A DNA stretch of 64,000 nucleotides, from assembly GCA_017654935.2 (NCBI GenBank), contig CM065698.1, positions 2,102,301 to 2,166,300 on the forward strand, given 5' to 3'. The stretch's first letter is position 1. Each line of letters opens with the position of its first letter. Below, piece by piece: positions 24,496 through 35,500 of this stretch. The translations under genes were made by a program, and so were the position numbers. The notes under the pieces are model-generated. The model did no database searches. It was not told the origin of the DNA and saw nothing but the letters and a program-made list of their open reading frames with translations. Source of the stretch: Phymorhynchus buccinoides. Lineage: Eukaryota > Mollusca > Gastropoda > Neogastropoda > Raphitomidae.

Positions 24496-24724
24496 TTAGG
24501 GTAAGGTGAAGGTTTCTCTGAGCTAACTGCCTGGTAGACATGTGACAAACTTGTTTGTTTTCCAGCCACAGCAGATGGTGTCTATGCTCATCAGGGTAGG
24601 CACTGAATGGCCATTTCCCATTTGGCTTTACGGCTGGGAATGGTGTGCACCCTTTTCACTGATTGGATAACAGTGCTGTCAAGCAGATGTCATTCACCTT
24701 CTTCTTAGTGCCATTTCGCCTGAT

Positions 24725-24815
24725 GGTGTGCACGGTGAATTGCTTCTTGTTTGTTTGGGTGCAGTTTGATGAAGAGAAGGAGATGATGATGTGCACGGTG
24801 AATTGGTTCTTGTTT
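24725..24815. repeat. Two copies of the GGTGAATTGCTTCTTGTTTG module
   Basis: GTGCACGGTGAATTGCTTCT and GTGCACGGTGAATTGGTTCT occur about 60 bp apart, each followed by TGTTTGTTTGGGTGC. The first is followed by AGTTTGATGAAGAGAAGGAG, fragments of which recur in spacers of the 30-bp array near 22900, 22975 and 23080. Confidence 0.7.
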
Positions 24816-25034
24816 GTTTGGGTGCTTTTTTAAAGTTTGTTTTTTTCAAAAAAACAATTCCAGAGGAGCTGTGTGACAGGATGGCCAATCATGAAGACTC
24901 TTTCTACTAGCTTTTTCACTCATGGCACATTCATTTATCGGGCAGGTGACTAAAACTGGGGGGCAGGTAAAAAAATTGTCTACCTGCCTCCAGGGCATTT
25001 GCAAACAAAGTTACTGCCCTACCCTGCAGATACA

Positions 25035-25088
25035 CGCGTGCACACACACACACACACACACACGCACGCACACGCACACACACACATG

Positions 25089-25171
<83 letters not shown>

Positions 25172-25180
25172 GCACACACA
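25035..25180. repeat. AC microsatellite
   Basis: Interrupted (AC)n tract. Confidence 0.95.
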
Positions 25181-25529
25181 TGCACGCAGCAATGAAAAAG
25201 GCGAAATGACACCAAGTTCATAATAATATCACGTAAGGTGATTTGTGAAACAGTGAATCTGGAAGTCCAAAGTCACCCTCTACTGTTTTGAAGGAGATGA
25301 CAAAAACCAAAGTCCTGAGTGCCTGTGCATGTTGAGCATGTTTAAGAACCCAGTGGCAACACCGGAGTAGTAAATAGACGATAAACCGAGGTCCCGTGTG
25401 CCCATGCACTTAGCACACGTTAAACCCAGTGGCAACGAAAATGTTGTCATTTGGTCAAAATTTACCCCCCTCCCTTCCTTCCTCATCAGTCACACAAAAA
25501 TCGCATGCAAAAAAAAAACTATAAAAAAA

Positions 25530-25640
25530 ATTGGGTGGCACACCTCTGGCTGCGACGTGCTCTCCAGGTGGGAGCAACCCGAATTTCACAGACGCCTCTG
25601 TGACTATAATGTACCTAACTTAACCTAACCTAAATTGGGA
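25530..25640 (+). repeat. Probable SINE/LINE 3' tail
   Basis: GGCTGCGACGTGCTCTCCAG followed by GGGAGCAACCCGAATTTCAC and a (TAACC)n-like end. From memory this resembles the 3' part of a common molluscan retroposon; it is not verified here. Confidence 0.35.
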
Positions 25641-25746
25641 ACAATTTACCCTCATCCCCACATAATAAAATTCAGAACAACACATAACACAAATTTGATA
25701 CTTTGGGGACTGTTAACTACTTTTTGCTTTCATTCAAAATCACAGC

Positions 25747-26800
25747 GGGTAGCTTACATAGGGTTTTCTCAGGCCCAGTCAGCTTACATAGGGTTTTCTC
25801 AGGCCCAGTCAGCTTACATAGGGTTTTCTCAGGCCCAGTCAGCTTACATAGGGTTTTCTCAGGCCCAGTCAGCTTACATAGGGTTTTCTCAGGCCCAGCC
25901 ACCTTACACAGGGTTTTCTCAGGCCCAGTCAGCTTACATAGGGTTTTCTCAGGCCCAGTCAGCTTACACAGGGTTTTCTCAGGCCCAGTCAGCTTACACA
26001 GGGTTTTCTCAGGCCCAGTCAGCTTACACAGGGTTTTCTCAGGCCCAGTCAGCTTACACAGGGTTTTCTCAGGCCCAGTCAGCTTACATAGGGTTTTCTC
26101 AGGCCCAGTCAGCTTACATAGGGTTTTCTCAGGCCCAGTCACCTTACACAGGGTTTTCTCAGGCCCAGTCACCTTACACAGGGTTTTCTCAGGCCCAGTC
26201 ACCTTACATAGGGTTTTCTCAGGCCCAGTCACCTTACATAGGGTTTTCTCAGGCCCAGTCAGCTTACACAGGGTTTTCTCAGGCCCAGTCACCTTACATA
26301 GGGTTTTCTCAGGCCCAGTCAGCTTACACAGGGTTTTCTCAGGCCCAGTCAGCTTACACAGGGTTTTCTCAGGCCCAGTCAGCTTACACAGGGTTTTCTC
26401 AGGCCCAGTCACCTTACACAGGGTTTTCTCAGGCCCAGTCAGCTTACACAGGGTTTTCTCAGGCCCAGTCAGCTTACACAGGGTTTTCTCAGGCCCAGTC
26501 AGCTTACACAGGGTTTTCTCAGGCCCAGTCAGCTTACATAGGGTTTTCTCAGGCCCAGTCACCTTACATAGGGTTTTCTCAGGCCCAGTCAGCTTACACA
26601 GGGTTTTCTCAGGCCCAGTCAGCTTACACAGGGTTTTCTCAGGCCCAGTCAGCTTACACAGGGTTTTCTCAGGCCCAGTCAGCTTAAACAGGGTTTTCTC
26701 AGGCCCAGTCACCTTACATAGGGTTTTCTCAGGCCCAGTCACCTTACACAGGGTTTTCTCAGGCCCAGTCACCTTACACAAGGTTTTCTCAGGCCCAGTC
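25747..26800. repeat. Satellite, 30 bp, about 35 copies
   Basis: Strict 30-bp repeats of AGGGTTTTCTCAGGCCCAGT plus (C)A(G/C)CTTACA(T/C). Two sites vary (AGCTTAC/ACCTTAC and ACATA/ACACA). The array ends directly at the stop codon of the zinc-finger gene, so on the minus strand it would form the start of that gene's 3' UTR. Read on the minus strand it gives TGPEKTLCK repeats in one frame, which is not the frame of the zinc-finger ORF. Confidence 0.95.
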
Positions 26801-27714
26801 ACAAATCTTTGTCCTCTGTCCCCACATAGTGGGTAGGGAGGGTCGTAAACTCTAAATGGATTGCTTCATGTGCCCTCAAGCAAATGGCGCTACTACAACC
26901 CTTCTTGCACACATCACGCACAGATGGTTTCAGACATGTGTGGATCCGTTTGTGTGCCTTTAAGTTACTAAGGTCATTATAAGCCTTCTTGCACACATCG
27001 CACACAATTTGTTTCTGACCAGTGAATCAGTTTGTGTCTCTTCAAGGTACCAGCACGTGTAAAAGCCTTCTTGCACACTTCACACACAAATGGTTTCTGA
27101 CCACTATGCATCAGTTTGTGTGTCTTCAGGTAACAAGCCAGGGTAAAAGCCTTGTTGCACGCATCACACACAAATGGCTTTTGACCAGTGTGAATCAGTT
27201 TGTGTACCTTCAGGTTACTAACATTATAAAACACCTTATTGCAAACATCACACACATGGCATATACTTTTCTTTCTATCTTTCTGACCTTTTGCCTTATC
27301 GTCTACTGACGTTTTCTCCAGCAGATTCTCCCCGTGGTTAAAGGATGCGTGCAGCTTCAAGCTGTGGAACAGGACAAAGGTCTCTGAACATCGGTGACAC
27401 TTGTACTGTCCGGTATTGGTGGAGGGGGCAGGCGAGGACAGCAGTGAAGAGTGTCCTGAACAAGGCAAAACAACTTGGGTCCGGGTGGAGGGGGAAGGGG
27501 TGGCATGTAGCTTCTCCCCGTGGTGAAACGATGCATGCAGCTTCAAGCTGTGGAACAGGACAAAGGTCTCAGAGCATCGGTGACACTCGTACTTTCCAGT
27601 GTGTGTGGAGGGGAAAGGAGCAGACAGCAGTGACCCTGAAGTGTGGCCAGAACCGGGCAAATCAACTTGGGTGTGTGTGGTGGGGCGAGGGGTGGGTTGG
27701 ACAACTTCTGCTTT
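26799..27714 (-). CDS. C2H2 zinc-finger protein, last coding exon (with frameshift)
   Basis: Likely a nuclear DNA-binding protein. The exon starts at 27714 after a good acceptor (TGATTTCAG) in phase 0, reading KAEVVQPTPRP. In order: two copies of a duplicated segment with a CHRCSETF..SLKLH finger, a basic linker, then adjacent classic fingers CDVCNKVF, CDACNKAF and CEVCKKAF with HTGQKPF-type linkers. In the next linker (near 27022) CACTGG stands where the neighbours have CACACTGG, a 2-bp loss that puts the downstream frame off; the straight frame stops at 26977. In the shifted frame a normal finger (CDVCKKAYNDL) and a degenerate one (first Cys replaced by Arg) follow, with a stop at 26799. 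Either a recent pseudogene or a sequencing indel. Joined with exons at 31803 and 43437 by matching phases; the gene name is not assigned. Confidence 0.8.
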
Positions 27715-27858
27715 CTGAAATCATACAAGAACATCACAAACCATCACATACATGTAATGTGAATATCCACCGACACGATAAAGATCATAGAAAACATAAG
27801 CATGAGTCACACGTGTGAAGGGCTGCAACTGCAAGTGAAGGTCAACAAACCTCAAACT

Positions 27859-27985
27859 AGAACCTAAACTAAAACCTGAAGACAGAACCTAAACTAAAAC
27901 CTGAAGATAGAACCTAAACTAAAACCTGAAGACAGAACCTAAACTAAAACCTGAAGATAGAACCTAAACTAAAACCTGAAGACAA
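27859..27985. repeat. 25-bp minisatellite, five copies
   Basis: AACCTAAACTAAAACCTGAA plus GA(C/T)AG repeated five times, in the intron 150 bp upstream of the last zinc-finger exon. Confidence 0.9.
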
Positions 27986-28450
27986 CTTAAGAGAGAGAGA
28001 TAATGAGACAGACAGAGAGTTAAAATGATAGACAGTGACAGTTTGAGTTTGATAAGTTGCAAAATTATTACATTGCCTTTGTAAACTTCCAAGACAGAAC
28101 AACCAAGTTCAAAACGCCCCAAATCGCTTGTGATCAAATTTTCTTTTTGTTTTGTTTTGATGAATAAAAAAAAAAATTAAGTTCAGTTTCTGGAAAAATT
28201 AAAAATACTGAAATGAGTGTAAAACTGAAAGAGTAGCACCCATGCTGTGGAGTCTATGGTTGCAGGCATAATTTGTGTGTGTGTGTTATACGTATAAGCG
28301 CTCTGAAAATGCATCAGCTAGTATCAAAATGTGTCAACTATGCAGAAAACGCGCATTAACGCGATCCCTCAGACTGGTTTACTGTCTAACCATGCATGCA
28401 TGCGCACACGTGTTTGTGTATGTGTGTGTGTGTGCGCGCGCATGTACGTG
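27986..28450. other. Intron sequence, nothing recognised
   Basis: Non-coding sequence inside the inferred intron 2 of the zinc-finger gene. Confidence 0.5.
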
Positions 28451-28769
28451 TGTGTGGTTAGTGTGATTTTTTTTCTAATGTCTGTCAGTCTAATCGTTTC
28501 CTTGTACGTCTGTCATATGTCTGTAATTAGTTAATTATTTACAATTAGCTGTTGAAGAGAGAGAGAGACAGAGACAGACACAGAGAGTGTGAGAGAGACA
28601 GAAATAGAAAGGAAAAAGAAAGAGAGAGAGAGAGACAACGGGACAGAGATATAGAAAGAGACAGACAGGTAACACATGGGGTAAATATCTGTGATCAAAA
28701 TGTAAATCAAATTTTCCAGGGTGAACGGGCGGCAAGTATCCAGGGTGAAAAAGTACCGGGGGAAAGTGT

Positions 28770-29005
28770 CTCGGGGGAGGCAAATGACTTGGGAGGCAAG
28801 TTTCCAGGGGGGGGGGGGGGGGGGGGGGGGGGGGTGTCAGGGGGCAAATGTCCACGGGAGTGGGGGGTGGGGTGGCATGGGGGAAAGTGTCTGGGGGGAG
28901 GCAAATGACTTGGGGGGCAAGTTTCCAGGGGGGGGGGGGGGGGAGGGGGTCAGGGGGCAAATGTCCACGGGGGTGGGGGGTGGGGTGGCATGGGGGAAAG
29001 TGTCC
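28770..29005. repeat. Two-copy G-rich duplication, about 120 bp
   Basis: GGCAAATGACTTGGGAGGCA, a long G run, GGGGGCAAATGTCCACGGG and GGTGGGGTGGCATG occur twice in tandem. Intronic on the minus strand as poly-C. Confidence 0.85.
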
Positions 29006-29496
29006 GGAAACACACAAAAATGATAATGTGTCCATTTTTCTCTCCCCACACAGGTTAATCTTCATTAAGCACACAGAAGAAAAAGAAGGCAAATGCCTTA
29101 TCAACGTGGCCCCAGTTCCACCATCTCTCTCTCTCTCGCTTTATGATTGGCTCTTTAAAGACAAGCCTCATTTGTGTGGCTGGGAGCACAACAATGATCT
29201 CAACAATCAAACCACCTGCATCTGGATTGCTCTCTCTAAATAGAGCTAGCTCCAATCGTTGGCCCAGCGCACCAGTGCTGCTGGCTCGCAAGAGAGCAGA
29301 GGAAAGCACTTGTGCGCTCAAAAAAAAAGAAAAAAGAGGCAAAGCCTTCAAGGCTCACTCAAACAGGTACATGTGGGACAACAACAAAGATTGAGGGGGC
29401 TGTCTAAAGTACAAGATTGCCAATAAAATTTTAAAGTACAAATGAAACTATCGTTAATGGATACAAATAAAAATAATATAAAAAAAATTAAAAAAG

Positions 29497-29568
29497 TGCC
29501 CGTGCTGAGAATCGAACCCGGAACCATTGGCATGACAGACAGACACTCTACCAATGAGCTATCGAGGC
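29497..29568 (-). tRNA. tRNA-Asp-like relic or SINE head
   Basis: The minus strand reads GCCTCGATAGCTCATTGGTA, GAGT, an anticodon-type loop CTGTCAT (GTC, Asp) and the T-arm CCGGGTTCGATTC. Boxes A (TAGCTCATTGG) and B (GGTTCGATTC) are good and the length is 72 nt. However, the anticodon stem (TCTGT against GCCAA), the 3' side of the T stem and half of the acceptor stem do not pair, so it is a pseudogene or the promoter head of a tRNA-derived SINE rather than a working tRNA. Confidence 0.5.
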
Positions 29569-30286
29569 TTTCAGTGTTGATGAGTTTCTTAACTCATGTT
29601 GCCTGTTGAATACTCTCTAACCCACAAATCTAAAATGTTATCTGTTTACAGTGTTGTTTTAAGTATTTAATTATTCAAATAATTATTGTTTGAAAGCTTG
29701 CATAAACATCTATGTGTGTGCAAAGTTAGAACAATGTACGCCTTCTATTTCCCAAGAAAATGCCAACGCTAAAGCTTGGAGATTAGACTACGGACGCAAC
29801 ACACACACACACAACCGAACAACTATCATACTATAGACTCACTTCGTGTTAACTTCGTTAACCACGAGTGAGCCAAAAATGGTGTGCTCACGATACAGAA
29901 CTTAATATAGGTCAGTGGTCTGCGATAGCTCAAGTGCAATGGTAAAACTGATAAACAAATTATCTCCCTTGTCAAGGGGGGTAAGTTTTTATCCTAGGGT
30001 CATTGTGTTTTTATGTTTCAAAAATTTCTGTATCAGTAAATTCAATATTGTACACACACACAAAGTTGTTACATGACATCTGTTCACTATACCTACTTTG
30101 GTTTAAACCCATCCATTATTTCTTAAATGATCAGTGTCTTTTTAACATTCAGAATTTTCTCATTGGGATTACATCAATATGGCATGTCATTCTGTGAATC
30201 TGCGGGGTCTAAGGAACCATTGTACCAAGCTTCATTATGATCGGTCCATTGGTTTAGGCACTATGGACTGGAACACAATTCGGTCA
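29569..30286. other. Intron sequence, no gene seen
   Basis: AT-rich non-coding sequence inside the inferred zinc-finger intron. Confidence 0.5.
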
Positions 30287-30339
30287 CACACAGACAGACA
30301 GACACACACACACACACACACACACATACACACACACAC

Positions 30340-30385
<46 letters not shown>
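30287..30385. repeat. AC microsatellite
   Basis: Interrupted (AC)n. Confidence 0.95.
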
Positions 30386-30386
<1 letters not shown>

Positions 30387-30526
30387 CCCTCGTTCCATTC
30401 CAAGGTACTCCTGTTCTGATAGAACTAGGAGAATAAAAACTAAAAGACTGGTTTTGCTAGTAAGTCAATTACACATTTTGATAAATAAAAAGCATTAACA
30501 TTTCCTCTCTCTCCCTTTATCCCATA

Positions 30527-31810
30527 CTCACAAGTATCAGTGTATGATCCATGAAACAAAGCGCAACGCTTATCAAAGACATGACACTGACCTGCCTGTC
30601 ACTACTCTCAGTCCACAAGTATCAGTGTATGATTCGTGAAACAAAGCGCAACGCTTAACAAAGACATGACACTGACCTGCCTGTCACTACTCTCAGTCCA
30701 CAAGTATCAGTGTATGATTCGTGAAACAAAGCGCAACGCTTATCAAAGACATGACACTGACCTGTCTGTCACTACTCTCAGTCCACAAGTATCAGTGTAT
30801 GATTCGTGAAACAAAGCGCAACGCTTATCAAAGACATGACACTGACCTGTCTGTCACTACTCTCAGTCCACAAGTATCAGTGTATGATTCGTGAAACAAA
30901 GCGCAACGCTTATCAAAGACATGACACTGACCTGCCTGTCACTACTCTCAGTCCACAAGTATCAGTGTATGATTCGTGAAACAAAGCGCAACGCTTATCA
31001 AAGACATGACACTGACCTGCCTGTCACTACTCTCAGTCCACAAGTATCAGTGTATGATTCGTGAAACAAAGCGCAACGCTTATCAAAGACATGACACTGA
31101 CCTGTCTGTCACTACTCTCAGTCCACAAGTATCAGTGTATGATTCGTGAAACAAAGCGCAACGCTTATCAAAGACATGACACTGACCTGCCTGTCACTAC
31201 TCTCAGTCCACAAGTATCAGTGTATGATTCGTGAAACAAAGCGCAACGCTTATCAAAGACATGACACTGACCTGCCTGTCACTACTCTCAGTCCACAAGT
31301 ATCAGTGTATGATTCGTGAAACAAAGCGCAACGCTTATCAAAGACATGACACTGACCTGCCTGTCACTACTCTCAGTCCACAAGTATCAGTGTATGATTC
31401 GTGAAACAAAGCGCAACGCTTATCAAAGACATGACACTGACCTGTCTGTCACTACTCTCAGTCCACAAGTATCAGTGTATGATTCGTGAAACAAAGCGCA
31501 ACGCTTATCAAAGACATGACACTGACCTGTCTGTCACTACTCTCTACTCTCAGACCACAAGTATCAGTGTATGATTCGTGAAACAAAGCTCAATGCTTGC
31601 CAAAGACTTGACACTGACCTGTCTGTCACTACTCTCTACTCTCAGACCACAAGTATCAGTGTATGATTCGTGAAACAAAGCTCAATGCTTGCCAAAGACT
31701 TGACACTGACCTGTCTGTCACTACTCTCTACTCTCAGACCACAAGTATCAGTGTATGATTCGTGAAACAAAGCGCAACGCTTGCCAAAGACTTGACACTG
31801 ACCTGTCTGT
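30527..31810. repeat. 85-bp array that repeats a splice donor, 15 copies
   Basis: CCACAAGTATCAGTGTATGA to GACATGACACTGACCTG repeats with an 85-bp period (three copies are 91-93 bp because of a 6-bp CTCTA-type insertion). On the minus strand every unit carries GAGAGTAGTGACAG(G/A)CAG followed by GTCAGTGTC. This is the last codons of the zinc-finger exon at 31803 plus its donor. The unit nearest the exon holds the authentic donor; 14 more lie downstream in the intron. Confidence 0.95.
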
Positions 31811-32042
31811 CACTACTCTCAGTCCAGTCAGGGAACGGCAGAGGCTCTCCATGAACTGACGCCAGGTGGAGTTCCAAACTGCTGACCAGCACAAAGGCAG
31901 CAGAACAACGCTGACACACACGACCTCGTTTCAGAGTCAGCAGTGACTCAGACGTGTTGTCAGACACGGGCTGTACTGTGCTGTAGACAGCTGAGGGCTG
32001 ATCTGGTGAGTCTTCCTCCATGGACCATGCTGGTTCCAGCTT
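31803..32042 (-). CDS. C2H2 zinc-finger protein, middle exon
   Basis: An open segment of exactly 80 codons. It is entered through an acceptor (TTTATTAG) and left through the donor CAG/GTCAGT at 31803. It reads KLEPAWSMEEDSPDQPS, an acidic Ser/Thr-rich stretch, and one finger CQRCSAAFVLVSS...HLASVH (C-x2-C-x12-H-x4-H), then DWTESSDRQ. The finger closely resembles the CHRCSETFVLF fingers of the exon at 27714, which supports one gene. Both ends are phase 0, matching the neighbouring exons. The intron that follows is about 4.1 kb and starts with the donor-repeating array. Confidence 0.8.
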
Positions 32043-32138
32043 CTAATAAACAAAGGATTAAACAAAGGAAACATTGTAATTATAAACAAAAGAAACATTA
32101 TGAAATTGTGAGAGATGAAGAAAAATGGATTTTGATAG

Positions 32139-32535
32139 TTAACCCCTTCACCGCCAAAGGAAAACAGTGAAAGTATCGGTTTTCTTATTATGAAATTGAA
32201 AAGAGACCTGTTAGGCCGCAGACACAGACGCGGAGGTTACCCATAAAACCCCATAAATAAGCAACAGAAAGAAGGACAAAATATACAGATAAGGGGAAAT
32301 ACAGACATGTGCGCTTATTTTTTTCATTAATTTTTTTTACTTATTTGCAGATTGTACATGGGATGTCCGCCCGCGTCTGCATACCCAGCCCAACACTCAG
32401 TCTGAGAAAATGGTCTGACTTGTCTAAACCAAAAACCATCATTCTAGGACTATAGTATGACATGAACAGTTATGGCATCATTAATGACATCACACACCAC
32501 CTAGTAGACACAGGACTGGACAGGGAAGGGGTTAA
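32139..32535. mobile_element. TIR element, TTAACCCCTTC ends, parent of the 69-bp array
   Basis: TTAACCCCTTCACCGCC at 32139 and GGACAGGGAAGGGGTTAA ending at 32535 have complementary outer 10 bp and TTAA at both edges, as in the elements at 651 and 1179. The right 69 bp of this element is the unit that is repeated through to 39096, so the satellite appears to be its amplified right end. The interior has no coding frame. Confidence 0.6.
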
Positions 32536-35500
32536 TGTATTCAACATCATCACTGACATCACACACCACGTAGTAGACACAGGACTGGACAGGGAAAGGG
32601 TTAATGTATTCAACATCATCACTGACATCACACACCACGTAGTAGACACAGGACTGGACAGGGAAGGGGTTAATGTATTCAACATCATCACTGACATCAC
32701 ACACCACGTAGTAGACACAGGACTGGACAGGGAAGGGGTTAATGTATTCAACATCATCACTGACATCACACACCACGTAGTAGACACAGGACTGGGCAGG
32801 GAAGGGGTTAATGTATTCAACATCATCACTGACATCACACACCACGTAGTAGACATGGGACTGGACAGGGAAGAGGTTAATGTATTCAACATCATCACTG
32901 ACATCACACACCACGTAGTAGACATGGGACTGGGCAGGGAAGGGGTTAATGTATTCAACATCATCACTGACATCACACACCACGTAGTAGACACAGGACT
33001 GGACAGGGAAGGGGTTAATGTATTCAACATCATCACTGACATCACACACCACGTAGTAGACACAGGACTGGACAGGGAAGAGGTTAATGTATTCAACATC
33101 ATCACTGACATCACACACCACGTAGTAGACACAGGACTGGACAGGGAAGGGGTTAATGTATTCAACATCATCACTGACATCACACACCACGTAGTAGACA
33201 CAGGACTGGACAGGGAAGGGGTTAATGTATTCAACATCATCACGGACATCACACACCACGTAGTAGACACAGGACTGGACAGGGAAGAGGTTAATGTATT
33301 CAACATCATCACTGACATCACACACCACGTAGTAGACACAGGACTGGACAGGGAAGAGGTTAATGTATTCAACATCATCACTGACATCACACACCACGTA
33401 GTAGACACAGGACTGGACAGGGAAGGGGTTAATGTATTCAACATCATCACGGACATCACACACCACGTAGTAGACACAGGACTGGACAGGGAAGAGGTTA
33501 ATGTATTCAACATCATCACTGACATCACACACCACGTAGTAGACACAGGACTGGACAGGGAAGGGGTTAATGTATTCAACATCATCACTGACATCACACA
33601 CCACGTAGTAGACACAGGACTGGGCAGGGAAGGGGTTAATGTATTCAACATCATCACTGACATCACACACCACGTAGTAGACATGGGACTGGACAGGGAA
33701 GGGGTTAATGTATTCAACATCATCACTGACATCACACACCACGTAGTAGACACAGGACTGGGCAGGGAAGGGGTTAATGTATTCAACATCATCACTGACA
33801 TCACACACCACGTAGTAGACACAGGACTGGACAGGGAAGGGGTTAATGTATTCAACATCATCACTGACATCACACACCACGTAGTAGACACAGGACTGGA
33901 CAGGGAAGGGGTTAATGTATTCAACATCATCACTGACATCACACACCACGTAGTAGACACAGGACTGGGCAGGGAAGGGGTTAATGTATTCAACATCATC
34001 ACTGACATCACACACCACGTAGTAGACACAGGACTGGGCAGGGAAGGGGTTAATGTATTCAACATCATCACTGACATCACACACCACGTAGTAGACACAG
34101 GACTGGGCAGGGAAGGGGTTAATGTATTCAACATCATCACTGACATCACACACCACGTAGTAGACACAGGACTGGGCAGGGAAGGGGTTAATGTATTCAA
34201 CATCATCACTGACATCACACACCACGTAGTAGACACAGGACTGGACAGGGAAGGGGTTAATGTATTCAACATCATCACTGACATCACACACCACGTAGTA
34301 GACACAGGACTGGGCAGGGAAGGGGTTAATGTATTCAACATCATCACTGACATCACACACCACGTAGTAGACATGGGACTGGACAGGGAAGAGGTTAATG
34401 TATTCAACATCATCACTGACATCACACACCACGTAGTAGACATGGGACTGGGCAGGGAAGGGGTTAATGTATTCAACATCATCACTGACATCACACACCA
34501 CGTAGTAGACACAGGACTGGACAGGGAAGGGGTTAATGTATTCAACATCATCACGGACATCACACACCACGTAGTAGACACAGGACTGGACAGGGAAGAG
34601 GTTAATGTATTCAACATCATCACGGACATCACACACCACGTAGTAGACACAGGACTGGGCAGGGAAGGGGTTAATGTATTCAACATCATCACGGACATCA
34701 CACACCACGTAGTAGACACAGGACTGGACAGGGAAGGGGTTAATGTATTCAACATCATCACTGACATCACACACCACGTAGTAGACACAGGACTGGACAG
34801 GGAAGGGGTTAATGTATTCAACATCATCACTGACATCACACACCACGTAGTAGACACAGGACTGGACAGGGAAGGGGTTAATGTATTCAACATCATCACG
34901 AACATCACACACCACGTAGTAGACACAGGACTGGGCAGGGAAGGGGTTAATGTATTCAACATCATCACGGACATCACACACCACGTAGTAGACACAGGAC
35001 TGGGCAGGGAAGGGGTTAATGTATTCAACATCATCACGGACATCACACACCACGTAGTAGACACAGGACTGGACAGGGAAGGGGTTAATGTATTCAACAT
35101 CATCACTGACATCACACACCACGTAGTAGACACAGGACTGGACAGGGAAGAGGTTAATGTATTCAACATCATCACTGACATCACACACCACGTAGTAGAC
35201 ACAGGACTGGACAGGGAAGGGGTTAATGTATTCAACATCATCACTGACATCACACACCACGTAGTAGACACAGGACTGGACAGGGAAGGGGTTAATGTAT
35301 TCAACATCATCACTGACATCACACACCACGTAGTAGACACAGGACTGGATAGGGAAGGGGTTAATGTATTCAACATCATCACTGACATCACACACCACGT
35401 AGTAGACACAGGACTGGGCAGGGAAGAGGTTAATGTATTCAACATCATCACTGACATCACACACCACGTAGTAGACACAGGACTGGACAGGGAAGGGGTT

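Noticed and set aside
26799..26850. Fusion of the zinc-finger protein with the TGPEKTLCK repeat
   Set aside because: The repeat frame is offset from the zinc-finger frame and a TGA separates them.
29497..29568. Functional tRNA-Asp
   Set aside because: Boxes A and B are good, but three of the stems do not pair; kept only as a relic or SINE head.
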